Shown one piece after another: positions 15,711-23,919 of a stretch of 31,473 bases of DNA. The stretch is from JBOGEB01 sp050743125 (GTDB lineage: Bacteria; Actinomycetota; Nitriliruptoria; Euzebyales; Egibacteraceae). The position numbers and the translations under genes are program-made. The first letter of the stretch is position 1; every line of letters begins with the position of its first letter. The stretch spans positions 1 to 31,473 of the forward strand of contig JBOGEB010000025.1 of NCBI GenBank assembly GCA_050743125.1, written 5' to 3'. The notes beneath the pieces are model-generated. The model saw only the letters and a list, made by a program, of their open reading frames with translations. It searched no databases and was not told where the DNA came from.

Positions 15711-17177
15711 CTACCGAACGAGGGTCGAGGCGTTTGCGAAGGTGCCGAACAGGTCGGGGAAGACGCCGACCACCAGGGCGGCGGCGGCGAGGACGTTGAC
15801 GGCCGTGGCCAAGGCGAGGCCGGGGCGGATCGGGGCGGTGCTGCTCGGCTGGTCCATCCACATCGTCCGGGCGATGGACAGGTAGTAGAACATCGCGATC
15901 ACGGAGTTCACGACGACGGCGCCGGCAAGGAAATAGGTGAACCCGGTGCCTGCCGTGACCGCGGCGCGGAACACGAAGAACTTCGCCCACAGCCCGACGA
16001 GCGGCGGGAGCCCGCCCAGCGACAGCAGGAACATCGTCAGCGCGATCGCCAGGCCGGGGGCGCGCTGCCCCAAGCCGGCGTAGTCGCTCGTCTGCCGGCC
16101 TGGGTGGTCCCGGGCGACGGCGGTGACGACGGCGAACGCGCCAATGTTCATGACCGAGTAGGCGAGCAGGTAGAGCAGCACCGCAGAGAACGCCGGACCG
16201 TTCACGCCGGCCTCACCGGGGCGGACCAGGCCGAACGGGACGATCATGTAGCCGGCGTGGGCGATCGACGAGTAGCCCAGCAGCCGGACGATGTTGCGCT
16301 GCGCCAAGGCGGTGAGGTTGCCGAGCGTCATCGTGAGCACCGCGATGATCCCGAGCACCGGCGCCCACACGTCCGCCAGCGGCTCGAACGCGACGAAGCA
16401 GACCTGAAGCAGGCCCGCGAACCCGGCGGCTTTCGACGCGACCGCCAGGAACGCGGTGACCGGGACCGGCGAGCCCTCGTACGTGTCGGGCGCCCAGAAG
16501 TGGAACGGCACCGCCGAGATCTTGAAGCCGAACCCGACGATCACGAACATCATGCTCGCGAGCACGAGCGGCTGGCTCCGCAGGCCCGCGAGCCTCGCCG
16601 CGATCCCGGCGAGGTCGGTCGTGCCGGTGAAGCCGTAGAGGATCGACAGGCCGAACAGCAGCACCGTGACGGACAGCACCCCGATCAGGAAGAACTTCAG
16701 CGCCCCCTCGTTGGAGCGCAGGTCGAACTTTCGCAATCCCGCCATGACGAAGCCCGGGACGCTCACAAGCTCGAGCGCGACGAAGATCATCACGAGATCC
16801 CGGGCGCTCGGCATCAGGAGCATGCCGAGGAACGCGGACAGCAACAGAAAGTAGTACTCGCCCTGGTACGTGCGGATCTCCTGGAAGTAGCGGTAGCTGA
16901 TGAAGAGCACGAACAGGGCCGTGCCAAGGAAGAACGCCTTCAGCAGCAGCGCGTACGAGTCGACGACGAACATCTGCCCGAACGACGTCCGCCGCGTCCC
17001 GTCCACGGCCAACGCGACCACCCATCCCAGGGAGGCGGACACGCCGACGATCGACAGCGGGCACATCGCCCGCTTGCGGGCGCCGGACACGAACGGCTCG
17101 ACCAGCAGGACCGCCAGCACGGTCGCGAGCAGGGTGAGCTCGGGAGCGAGCCCGAACCAGTCGAAGGAGGTGTCCAT
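15711..17177 (-). CDS. nuoN: NADH-quinone oxidoreductase subunit N
   Basis: This 488-residue Mrp-antiporter-like membrane subunit is close in size to the usual 485. About 14 hydrophobic segments run through it. The conserved GLRKFDLRSNEGALKFFLIG (in the NuoLMN core) and HFWAPDTYEGSP motifs contain the lysine and histidine positions used for proton transfer, and LGYSSIAHAGYM marks the discontinuous helix. It is the last gene of the operon and starts one base after the nuoM stop, so translation is probably coupled. An inverted repeat lies 39 bases past its stop. Confidence 0.97.
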   Translation of the reverse strand: MDTSFDWFGLAPELTLLATVLAVLLVEPFVSGARKRAMCPLSIVGVSASLGWVVALAVDGTRRTSFGQMFVVDSYALLLKAFFLGTALFVLFISYRYFQEIRTYQGEYYFLLLSAFLGMLLMPSARDLVMIFVALELVSVPGFVMAGLRKFDLRSNEGALKFFLIGVLSVTVLLFGLSILYGFTGTTDLAGIAARLAGLRSQPLVLASMMFVIVGFGFKISAVPFHFWAPDTYEGSPVPVTAFLAVASKAAGFAGLLQVCFVAFEPLADVWAPVLGIIAVLTMTLGNLTALAQRNIVRLLGYSSIAHAGYMIVPFGLVRPGEAGVNGPAFSAVLLYLLAYSVMNIGAFAVVTAVARDHPGRQTSDYAGLGQRAPGLAIALTMFLLSLGGLPPLVGLWAKFFVFRAAVTAGTGFTYFLAGAVVVNSVIAMFYYLSIARTMWMDQPSSTAPIRPGLALATAVNVLAAAALVVGVFPDLFGTFANASTLVR

Positions 17178-17178
17178 G

Positions 17179-18711
17179 TCACCCGGTGAACGTGCGGGTG
17201 AGGGCGTTCACGTCGGCGGTGGTGATGCCCCAGACGAGGAACGGCAAGACGCCGAGCAGGAAGGTCATGAGCAGCAGCGGCAGCCAGGCTCCCCACTCGA
17301 TCACCGAGACGTCCGCGAGCGCGGTCTGTTCCCACCGCGCCGGCACGGTGCCCATGTTCACCCGCTGGAGCATCCACAGGAAGTAGCCCGCGGTGAGCAG
17401 GGTGCCGAACGCGCCGAGCACCATGAGCACGCGGAACAGGATGAGGTGCCCGGCGTCAACGAGTCCAGGGGCGGGGCTGAACGACGCGAGCAGCGCGGTG
17501 AACTCGCCGGGGAACCCGGCCAGGCCGGGTAGGCCGAGGCTTGCGATCGCGACGAACGTGAGAATCACCCCCATCCGCGGCATGGTCTGGAGCATGCCGC
17601 CGCCGATGTCACCGATCAGCCGGGTGTGGTAGCGCTCCTTCACGCTGCCGGCGACGAAGAACAGCATGCCGGTGATCACTCCGTGGGCGACCATGCCGAA
17701 GATCGCCGCGTTGATGCCGATCGGGGTGAGGGTCGCGATGCCGAGCATCACGAAGCCCATGTGGCCGACGGAGCTGAACGCGATCAGCCGCTTGAGGTCG
17801 GACTGGGCCAGGCAGCACAGCGCGCCGTAGAGGATCGCGATCACCGCGAGCACCGCGATGATCGGCGCGAAGTCCATCGCGCCCTGGGGAAGGACCGGCA
17901 GCGCGATCCGCACGAACCCGTACGTCCCCATCTTCAGCAGGATCCCGGCCAGCAGCACCGAGCCGACCGTCGGGGCCTCGGTGTGCGCGTCGGGCAGCCA
18001 GGTGTGGAACGGCCACATCGGCACCTTGATCGCAAAGCCGAGGAACATCCCCAGGAACGCGAGCCGCTGGAACTCGGGCGAGAACACCCCGGACGCGCCC
18101 TGCTCAGCGAGCCGGACCATGTCGAACGTGTGCGGCTGGGCGGTGAAGTAGACCGCAAGGAACGCGACGAGCATGAACACCGAGCCGAACAGCGTGTAGA
18201 GGAAGAACTTCACCGCCGCGTACTCGCGCCTGGGACCGCCCCAGATCCCGATCATGAAGTACATCGGGACGAGCACGAGCTCCCAGAACACGAAGAAGAG
18301 GATGAGGTCGAAGGAGATGAACGTCCCCGCCATGCCGGTCTCGAGCAGGAGCATGAGCGCGACGAACGCCTTCGGCTTGCCCGGCTCCTCGAGGTGCTGG
18401 AAGACGTAGACCGCGCACAGGAACGTGAGCAGATAGGTGAGGACGAACAGCGGCATGCTGATGCCGTCGATCCCGACGTGGTAGCGCGCGCCGATCGCCT
18501 GGATCCACGGCACGTCGACCTCGTACTGCAGCCCCCGGGCGTTCCAGTCGTAGCCCGCGAGGATCCCGAGGGACAGCAGGAAGCCGACCAGCGAGATCAC
18601 CAGGGCGACCGGCTTGGACAGCTCCTCCCGGGCCTTCGGGATGAGCGTGATGATCCCAGCGCCGACCAGCGGCAGGAACACCGTGACCGTGATCGCCACG
18701 TCACTCCACAT
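17179..18711 (-). CDS. nuoM: NADH-quinone oxidoreductase subunit M
   Basis: This 510-residue proton-pumping membrane subunit is the same length as typical NuoM. The motifs DLILFFVFWELVLVPMYFMI (the conserved Glu of the antiporter family), GTYGFVRIALP, PMWPFHTWLPDAHTEAP and AFSSVGHMGFVMLGI are all present. The ATG at 18711 is preceded by AGAGGAG at a rather long distance of about 13 bases. It is separated from nuoL by 108 bases that contain a strong hairpin, which is unusual in this otherwise tightly packed operon. Confidence 0.97.
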   Translation of the reverse strand: MWSDVAITVTVFLPLVGAGIITLIPKAREELSKPVALVISLVGFLLSLGILAGYDWNARGLQYEVDVPWIQAIGARYHVGIDGISMPLFVLTYLLTFLCAVYVFQHLEEPGKPKAFVALMLLLETGMAGTFISFDLILFFVFWELVLVPMYFMIGIWGGPRREYAAVKFFLYTLFGSVFMLVAFLAVYFTAQPHTFDMVRLAEQGASGVFSPEFQRLAFLGMFLGFAIKVPMWPFHTWLPDAHTEAPTVGSVLLAGILLKMGTYGFVRIALPVLPQGAMDFAPIIAVLAVIAILYGALCCLAQSDLKRLIAFSSVGHMGFVMLGIATLTPIGINAAIFGMVAHGVITGMLFFVAGSVKERYHTRLIGDIGGGMLQTMPRMGVILTFVAIASLGLPGLAGFPGEFTALLASFSPAPGLVDAGHLILFRVLMVLGAFGTLLTAGYFLWMLQRVNMGTVPARWEQTALADVSVIEWGAWLPLLLMTFLLGVLPFLVWGITTADVNALTRTFTG

Positions 18712-18756
18712 GATTCGGCTAGCTCCTCTCAGGGCCGCGGGTTTCGCTCACAAGGC

Positions 18757-18785
18757 GGCTTTCCTTCGCTGCGCGAAGGAAAGCC
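18757..18785 (-). repeat. Perfect 13-bp hairpin in the nuoL-nuoM gap
   Basis: GGCTTTCCTTCGC (18757-18769), the loop TGC and its exact complement (18773-18785) lie within the operon, 45 bases before the nuoM start in transcript sense. Next to it, 18738-18754 matches 14 of 17 bases at 21884-21900 in the nuoI-nuoJ gap. It may stabilise or divide the mRNA, or be a partial terminator that lowers nuoMN expression. Confidence 0.6.
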
Positions 18786-18819
18786 AGGCCGATCGTTGTC
18801 TCTCATTCTCCAACAGCCT

Positions 18820-20856
18820 TTACCCGCCCGTGGCGAACAGCACGGCGAACACGAAGACGCCGACGAACAGCGCCCCGGCGTACAGCTGGACGTTGCCGCT
18901 CTGGGCGAACTTGATCAGGCCGCCGGACCAGTTGGCCGACACACCGATGCCGTTGACCGCTCCGTCGATGCCCTTCTGGTCGGCATAGTCATACGTCGCT
19001 TTGCCGAGCCGGGAGGCCCCGACGCCCGCGAGGAACACGACCCGGTCGATCACGTGGTCGTTGAGCCAGTAGGCGGCGGTCGCGAGCTTGTCCCGGACGG
19101 CGGTGCGGACGATCAGGTCGGTGTAGAGGTGGTCGAGGTAGTACCGGTTCTCCAGGACCTGCGTGAACAGCCCGAGGTTCAGCATCGGGTCCTCGGCGAG
19201 CGACGGCGAGCCGCGGTACAGCGCCCGCCCGGCGAGGATGCCCGCGAGGGCGAGCAGGGTCGACAGGCCGGCGAGCCAAAGCACGAACTCGGCCCCGTGC
19301 GCCTCGAAGTGCTCGAGGCTGAACATGGTCCAGACCGCGAACCCTTTGGGATGCAGCGCCTCGAACGGCAGGTTGATGAAGCCGATGACCGCGGCGGGAA
19401 CGGCGAGCGCCACCAGGGGCCAGCGCATCGCCGGCGGGCTCTCGTGCGGGTGCCCATGCCCGCGGAACTCACCTGCGAACACCAGGTAGAGCACGCGGGT
19501 CATGTAGAACGCGGTGAGCATCCCGCCGAGGGCGCCGAGTACCAGCACGACGGTGCCCGTGTAGCCGTCGGCGCCGAGCGCGCCGGCGAGCACCTCGTCC
19601 TTGGACCAGAACCCGGCGAGCGGCGGGAGCGCGGCGAGCGCCGCGGAGCCGATCAGGAACGTCCAGAACGTCACGGGCATCGGCTTGCGCAACCCGCCCA
19701 TGTCGCTCATGTTGTTCGAGTGGACGGCGTGGATCAGCGACCCGGACCCCAGGAACAGCAGCGCCTTGAAGAACCCGTGGGTGAACAGGTGGAAGATCCC
19801 CGCGGTGTAGCTGAACGCCAGCGCGGCGATCATGTAGCCGAGCTGCGACACCGTCGAGTAGGCGAGCACGCGCTTCACGTCGTCCTGGACGAGGGCGAGC
19901 AGCCCCGCCATGAACAGCGTGATCGCGCCGATGATCGCCACCACCGCCATCGCGGTCGGCGACGCTTGGAAGAGCGGGTAGAGCCGGGCGACGATGAAGA
20001 CGCCGGCGGTGACCATCGTCGCCGCGTGGATCAGCGCGGACACCGGGGTCGGGCCGGCCATCGCGTCCGGCAGCCAGGTGTGGAGCGGGAACTGCGCGGA
20101 CTTGCCGATCGCGCCGATGAACAGCGTGACGAGCGCGAACGTCAGCAGCCCACGCTCCAGCGGCACGCCGCCAGCCTGGGTCCCCGCCTCGACTCCCTCG
20201 ATGATCGCGCCGATGTTGAACGTGTGGAACATCGACCAGAGCGTCACGATGCCCACGACCAAGCCGACGTCACCGAACTTCGTGGTGAGAAACGCCTTGA
20301 TACCCGCGTCGGAGTTGACCTTCTCCTCCCACCAGAAGCCGATCAGCAGGTAGCTGCACACGCCGACGAGCTCCCAACCCGCGAGCACCATGAACAGGTT
20401 GTTGCCGATGACCAACAGCAGCATCGAGAACGTGAACAGCGACAGCAGCAGGAAGAAATACGTATAGCGCGGGTCGCCGTGCATGTAGCCGGTCGAGTAG
20501 ATCTGCACCATCAAGCTGACGAACGTGACGAGCAGGAACATCATCGCGGCCAGCCCGTCGATGCGGATCCCGGCCTGGAGGTCGAAGCCGGACCCAATCG
20601 GAGTCAACGAGACGAAGCGCTCGTTGAGGAAGGACACGGCGCTGTGCCCGCCGTGCCCGCCGTGGGCGGCGGCTGCAGCCTGGACGTTCGCCCCGAACAC
20701 CTCGACGGCGACGGCGACCGAGATCAGGAACGCGAGGCTGATCGCACCGATCCCGACCTCAGCGCCCTGCTTCGGCAGCCGCTTGCCGAACAGCATGATG
20801 ACGACCGTCGCGGCTGCGGGCAGCGCGGGGACGAGCCAGGCGTAGTCCGAGATCAC
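18820..20856 (-). CDS. nuoL: NADH-quinone oxidoreductase subunit L
   Basis: This 678-residue subunit is somewhat longer than the E. coli protein (613). It carries the antiporter fold with VLAGWELVGVCSYLLIGFWW (conserved Glu), SAQFPLHTWLPDAMAGPTPVSALIHAATM (read in two parts) and AYSTVSQLGYM, and a long C-terminal part for the lateral helix. The extracytoplasmic loop near residues 60-72 is Ala/His-rich (HGGHGGH), which is unusual and may bind metal or be a simple repeat. Translation starts at GTG (20856) with only a weak AGGGTG ahead. It follows nuoK by 73 bases. Confidence 0.96.
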   Translation of the reverse strand: MISDYAWLVPALPAAATVVIMLFGKRLPKQGAEVGIGAISLAFLISVAVAVEVFGANVQAAAAAHGGHGGHSAVSFLNERFVSLTPIGSGFDLQAGIRIDGLAAMMFLLVTFVSLMVQIYSTGYMHGDPRYTYFFLLLSLFTFSMLLLVIGNNLFMVLAGWELVGVCSYLLIGFWWEEKVNSDAGIKAFLTTKFGDVGLVVGIVTLWSMFHTFNIGAIIEGVEAGTQAGGVPLERGLLTFALVTLFIGAIGKSAQFPLHTWLPDAMAGPTPVSALIHAATMVTAGVFIVARLYPLFQASPTAMAVVAIIGAITLFMAGLLALVQDDVKRVLAYSTVSQLGYMIAALAFSYTAGIFHLFTHGFFKALLFLGSGSLIHAVHSNNMSDMGGLRKPMPVTFWTFLIGSAALAALPPLAGFWSKDEVLAGALGADGYTGTVVLVLGALGGMLTAFYMTRVLYLVFAGEFRGHGHPHESPPAMRWPLVALAVPAAVIGFINLPFEALHPKGFAVWTMFSLEHFEAHGAEFVLWLAGLSTLLALAGILAGRALYRGSPSLAEDPMLNLGLFTQVLENRYYLDHLYTDLIVRTAVRDKLATAAYWLNDHVIDRVVFLAGVGASRLGKATYDYADQKGIDGAVNGIGVSANWSGGLIKFAQSGNVQLYAGALFVGVFVFAVLFATGG

Positions 20857-20929
20857 GGGCGCACCCTAAGCCCGCCGGTTCCGCGCACACTGCAGGCCTA
20901 TCTTCGGCGTGCTGATCAATGCAGTGCCC

Positions 20930-21235
20930 CTAATACTTCATGAGGTCGGCGTCGTCGATGTTGACGGTCGCCCGGTTGCGGTAGAGCAGGAGGATGATCC
21001 CGAGGCCGACGCCGACCTCAGCGGCGCCGATCGCCAGGACGAACAGCGCAAACGACTGACCAGTATGGAATTTGTCGGCGGCGAGCTGGCCGAAGGTGAC
21101 GAGGTTGATCGTCACCGCGGACAGCATCAGCTCGACGCTCATGAGCACGAGCACCGCATTGCGTCGGGACAGCACGCCGTAGACGCCGACGCAGAACAGG
21201 AGCGCGGCAAAGGTGAGCGGGTAGACCGCCTGCAT
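20930..21235 (-). CDS. nuoK: NADH-quinone oxidoreductase subunit K
   Basis: This 101-residue, three-helix membrane subunit has the usual length. The buried glutamate of the E-channel is present in LMSVELMLSAVTINLV, and a second acidic residue lies in AIGAAEVGVGLGI. The ATG shares one base with the nuoJ stop (TGATG), so the two are translationally coupled. Confidence 0.97.
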   Translation of the reverse strand: MQAVYPLTFAALLFCVGVYGVLSRRNAVLVLMSVELMLSAVTINLVTFGQLAADKFHTGQSFALFVLAIGAAEVGVGLGIILLLYRNRATVNIDDADLMKY

Positions 21236-21840
21236 CAGGTCACGATCTCCTCGCTCGGCCGGGTGACCCCCGGGGTGGTGGAGGCGTCGGTCGGTGCGGG
21301 CTGCGGCCGGTCGGTCACCAGCTCAGGGTCGAGCTGGGGCTCTGGGCCCTCGCCCTCCTCTTTGCGGGCCAGGATGATCGCGCCGACCAGGGAGACGGTC
21401 AGAAAGAACCCAAGCGTCATGAACGGGAACGCCCAGTGCACGTAGAGCACCTCGCCGAGCTGGGCGGTCCTGGTGACCCGCAGGGGGAGCGCCGTGGCGC
21501 CGAACGTGCGGAAGATCATCGTGGCGAGGAAGCCGAACAGCGCGACGCTCACGGCGAACGCGAGCCGGCGGTTGTCGTTGTCCTGGCGCATCAGCCCGAT
21601 CGGTGCCCGGGTGAGCATGAGCCCGAACAGGATGAGCACGACGACCGCACCGACGTAGATGAGCACCTGGGTCCAGGCGAGGAACTCGGCCCCGACGACG
21701 AGGAACGTGCCCGCGACCGAGAGCAGCGCGACGACGAGGTACAGCGCCGCGTGCACGACGTTCCGCGCGGTCACGACAAGGATGGCCGCGGCGCCGCCGA
21801 GCACCGCGACGGCGAGCATGACGAGGTCTGGGACGGTCAC
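21235..21840 (-). CDS. nuoJ: NADH-quinone oxidoreductase subunit J
   Basis: This 201-residue membrane subunit has five predicted helices and the conserved segment QVLIYVGAVVVLILFGLMLT, which includes the pi-bulge helix involved in coupling. The last 45 residues form a hydrophilic Glu/Pro/Thr-rich tail longer than in E. coli. The start is GTG at 21840, with AGGAGGG six bases upstream. The 220-base gap before it, toward nuoI, is the longest in the operon and is filled with inverted repeats. Confidence 0.96.
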   Translation of the reverse strand: MTVPDLVMLAVAVLGGAAAILVVTARNVVHAALYLVVALLSVAGTFLVVGAEFLAWTQVLIYVGAVVVLILFGLMLTRAPIGLMRQDNDNRRLAFAVSVALFGFLATMIFRTFGATALPLRVTRTAQLGEVLYVHWAFPFMTLGFFLTVSLVGAIILARKEEGEGPEPQLDPELVTDRPQPAPTDASTTPGVTRPSEEIVT

Positions 21841-21870
21841 TCACAACCCTCCTGGGAGCTCTTTGCGAGG

Positions 21871-21937
21871 GGTCGTGCCTCGTCGGGTTCCGCTCACGAA
21901 CAGCCTTTTAGGTCGCTCCACCCGACGAGGCACGACC
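21871..21937 (-). repeat. 18-bp inverted repeat in the nuoI-nuoJ gap
   Basis: Bases 21871-21888 and 21920-21937 are exact reverse complements, enclosing a 31-base loop. The inner part (21884-21900) resembles 18738-18754 in the nuoL-nuoM gap at 14 of 17 positions. It lies just upstream of the nuoJ ribosome site in the transcript. It is likely a member of a dispersed palindromic repeat family. Confidence 0.65.
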
Positions 21938-21975
21938 TTGCTCCCACCAAGGGTCGTGATTTTGGGGTATCTGTT

Positions 21976-22007
21976 GCGGTTTCGGCGGCAAGGGCCGCCG
22001 AAACCGC
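21976..22007 (-). repeat. Perfect 14-bp hairpin in the nuoI-nuoJ gap
   Basis: GCGGTTTCGGCGGC (21976-21989), the loop AAGG and its exact complement (21994-22007) form a stable stem 53 bases past the nuoI stop. It could act as a partial terminator or an mRNA-stabilising structure inside the operon. Confidence 0.6.
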
Positions 22008-22027
22008 GCTCCGCGCTCCGCGCTCCG
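22007..22027. repeat. Three tandem copies of CGCTCCG
   Basis: A seven-base unit is repeated three times without change, directly after the 14-bp hairpin. It is too short for a satellite of functional meaning but marks the gap as repeat-rich. Confidence 0.8.
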
Positions 22028-22060
22028 CACGACTCGCCGCCGCGGTTCTCTACCATGTTC

Positions 22061-22867
22061 CTAGGCAGCGCCCTCACCCCGCTCGGCCAGGATGCGGGCC
22101 TTCTCCTTGCGGACGTACGCGGCCTTCGCCTTGGCGCGGGCGACCCGCTCGCTCTTGCCCTCGGCGATGAGCTGGTCAAAGACCGCCTGGTCGACCTGGG
22201 CTTCGACATGGATGTCGTCCTCTGGCCTTGTTGCGACCTTCACGCCGCCGGCTTTCGCCGCAGCTGCGGCGGCGGGCGCACCGGCTTTCGCCGCGGCAGC
22301 AGGTGCACCGGCCTTGGCGGCCTCCGCCTCGGCGGCCTTGCGCGCGGCGGCAAGGCCGTCGGTGACCTCCTTGGGCAGCTCGGCGCCCTCCTCCAGCGCC
22401 GGCGGTGGCGGGACGGTGTCCATCCATGCGCGGAGCCGGGACTGCTCGTGGGTCAGCTCCTGGAGGGAGTAGGTCGAGTACTCGAACTCAGGAGACCAGA
22501 ACAGCGCGTCGAACGGGCAGGCCTCGATGCAGATCCCGCAGTACATGCACAGCGCGAAGTCGATCGCGAAGCGGTCGAGCACGTTGCGGGTTCGCGCCCG
22601 CGCGCCCTCCTCCTTCGGCGGCGTGACCTCCTTGTGCGAGTCGATGTAGATGCACCAGTCGGGGCACTCACGCGAGCAGAGCATGCAGACGGTGCAGTTC
22701 TCGTCCATCAGCGCGATCACGCCGCGGGTGCGGGGCGGCAGGTCCGGCTTGACGTGCGGGTACTGCGCTGTCGTCGCCGGCTTGAGCATCGTCTTCAGGG
22801 TCACCGCCAGACCCTTGAGCAGCCCGATCTGCGGCAGGCCGGCGCGCCGGCGCGGGCTTTCTGCCAC
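22061..22867 (-). CDS. nuoI: NADH-quinone oxidoreductase subunit I with long basic C-terminal tail
   Basis: This subunit carries iron-sulfur clusters N6a and N6b, which pass electrons to NuoB. The two cysteine motifs are C58, C61, C64, C68 and C107, C110, C113, C117. The usual protein is about 160-180 residues; this one has 268. The extra part (about 155-268) is Ala/Pro-rich and ends in a charged helix with RAKAKAAYVRKEKA at 244-257. NuoC has nearly the same motif in its own tail. The start is GTG at 22867, overlapping the nuoH stop by one base, with AAGGTGGT upstream; the longer open frame would read into nuoH. Because nuoEFG are missing, this end of the peripheral arm may be where the electron donor docks, but that is inference. 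Confidence 0.95.
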   Translation of the reverse strand: MAESPRRRAGLPQIGLLKGLAVTLKTMLKPATTAQYPHVKPDLPPRTRGVIALMDENCTVCMLCSRECPDWCIYIDSHKEVTPPKEEGARARTRNVLDRFAIDFALCMYCGICIEACPFDALFWSPEFEYSTYSLQELTHEQSRLRAWMDTVPPPPALEEGAELPKEVTDGLAAARKAAEAEAAKAGAPAAAAKAGAPAAAAAAKAGGVKVATRPEDDIHVEAQVDQAVFDQLIAEGKSERVARAKAKAAYVRKEKARILAERGEGAA

Positions 22868-23919
22868 TACGACACCACCTTGAAGATCGCCACGACGACG
22901 ATGTTGAGAATGGCCAGCGGGATGAAGATCAGCCACGACACGCGCTGGAGCTGGTCCTCACGCAGCCGTGGGAAGGTCGCGCGGAGCCAGATCATCACGA
23001 ACGCGAGCATCACGATCTTCGCGAACGTTACCGCGAACCCGGAGAGCGCGGCGACGAGCTCGCCGGGGATGGGCCCGATACGCAGCGACGGGAGCGGCAC
23101 GCCCGGCCACGGATACCAGCCGCCCAGGAACATCACCGTGGCGAGCGCCGACAGGACGACGATCCCGGCGTACTCCGCGAGCATGAAGAACGCGTAACGC
23201 AGCCCGGTGTACTCAGTCATGTGCCCGAAGATGATCTCGGAGTCCGCGATCGGCATGTCGAACGGCGGGCGGGACAGCTCAGCGAGCGCGGCGACGAAAA
23301 AAAGCACAAGCCCGACCGCCTGCGGGAGCGCGTACGGCACCGGGATCGTGCCGAACAAGCGGAACGTGTTCTGCGCCTCGACCATCCCGACCAGCGACAT
23401 CGTCCCCGCCTGCAGCACGACCGCCGCGGCGGCGAGCACGAGCGGCAGCTCGTAGGCGATGAGCTGGGCGGCGGCCCGGATGCCGCCCATGAGCGAGAAC
23501 TTGTTCGCGCTGGACCAGGCCGCCATGAGGATCCCGATCACGCCAACGGACGAGACCGCGAGCGCGAAGAAGATCCCGACGTCGAGGTTCTCGGCGTAGA
23601 GCCCCGGTCCGAACGGGATCACCGCGAGCACCACCAGCACCGGCACAAGCGCCACGCCCGGCGCGAGCGCGAACACCCACTTATCGGCGTTCGCGGGGAT
23701 GATGTCCTCCTTCTGGATGAACTTGATCCCGTCCGCCGGCAGCTGTCCGATGCCGTGGAAAGCCGCCTCCATCGGGCCGAGCCGCGCCTGCATGTGCGCG
23801 AGCCCCTTGTGCTCGATGTACCCGATGACCAACGGGGCGACGAGGAAGAACACGATGATCAGCCCGAGCTTGAGGGCGAGCCCGAGCCAGATGCTGTCGA
23901 GGGCCAGGATGGAGTCCAT
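22867..23919 (-). CDS. nuoH: NADH-quinone oxidoreductase subunit H
   Basis: This 350-residue membrane subunit joins the membrane and peripheral arms and forms the quinone chamber. It has about eight or nine helices and the conserved ELSRPPFDMPIADSEIIFG loop and EYTGLRYAFFMLAEYAG. The normally conserved ERK..gRMQ.R.GPNRVGPfG near the N-terminus here reads EHKGLAHMQARLGPMEAAFHG, so several arginines are gone. This deviation fits the variant complex that I recall from the second nuo cluster of Streptomyces. It begins directly after the nuoD stop, which shows that nuoEFG were not simply lost from a classical order with a gap. Confidence 0.96.
   Translation of the reverse strand: MDSILALDSIWLGLALKLGLIIVFFLVAPLVIGYIEHKGLAHMQARLGPMEAAFHGIGQLPADGIKFIQKEDIIPANADKWVFALAPGVALVPVLVVLAVIPFGPGLYAENLDVGIFFALAVSSVGVIGILMAAWSSANKFSLMGGIRAAAQLIAYELPLVLAAAAVVLQAGTMSLVGMVEAQNTFRLFGTIPVPYALPQAVGLVLFFVAALAELSRPPFDMPIADSEIIFGHMTEYTGLRYAFFMLAEYAGIVVLSALATVMFLGGWYPWPGVPLPSLRIGPIPGELVAALSGFAVTFAKIVMLAFVMIWLRATFPRLREDQLQRVSWLIFIPLAILNIVVVAIFKVVS

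Noticed and set aside
17626..20943. Long plus-strand open frame of about 1105 codons
   Set aside because: It lies wholly antisense to nuoM and nuoL, is very rich in Arg, His, Asp and Glu, and is a GC-driven shadow frame.
22007..22027. Tandem repeats considered as a CRISPR-like array
   Set aside because: The units are seven bases with no spacers; nothing in the window has CRISPR repeat-spacer structure.
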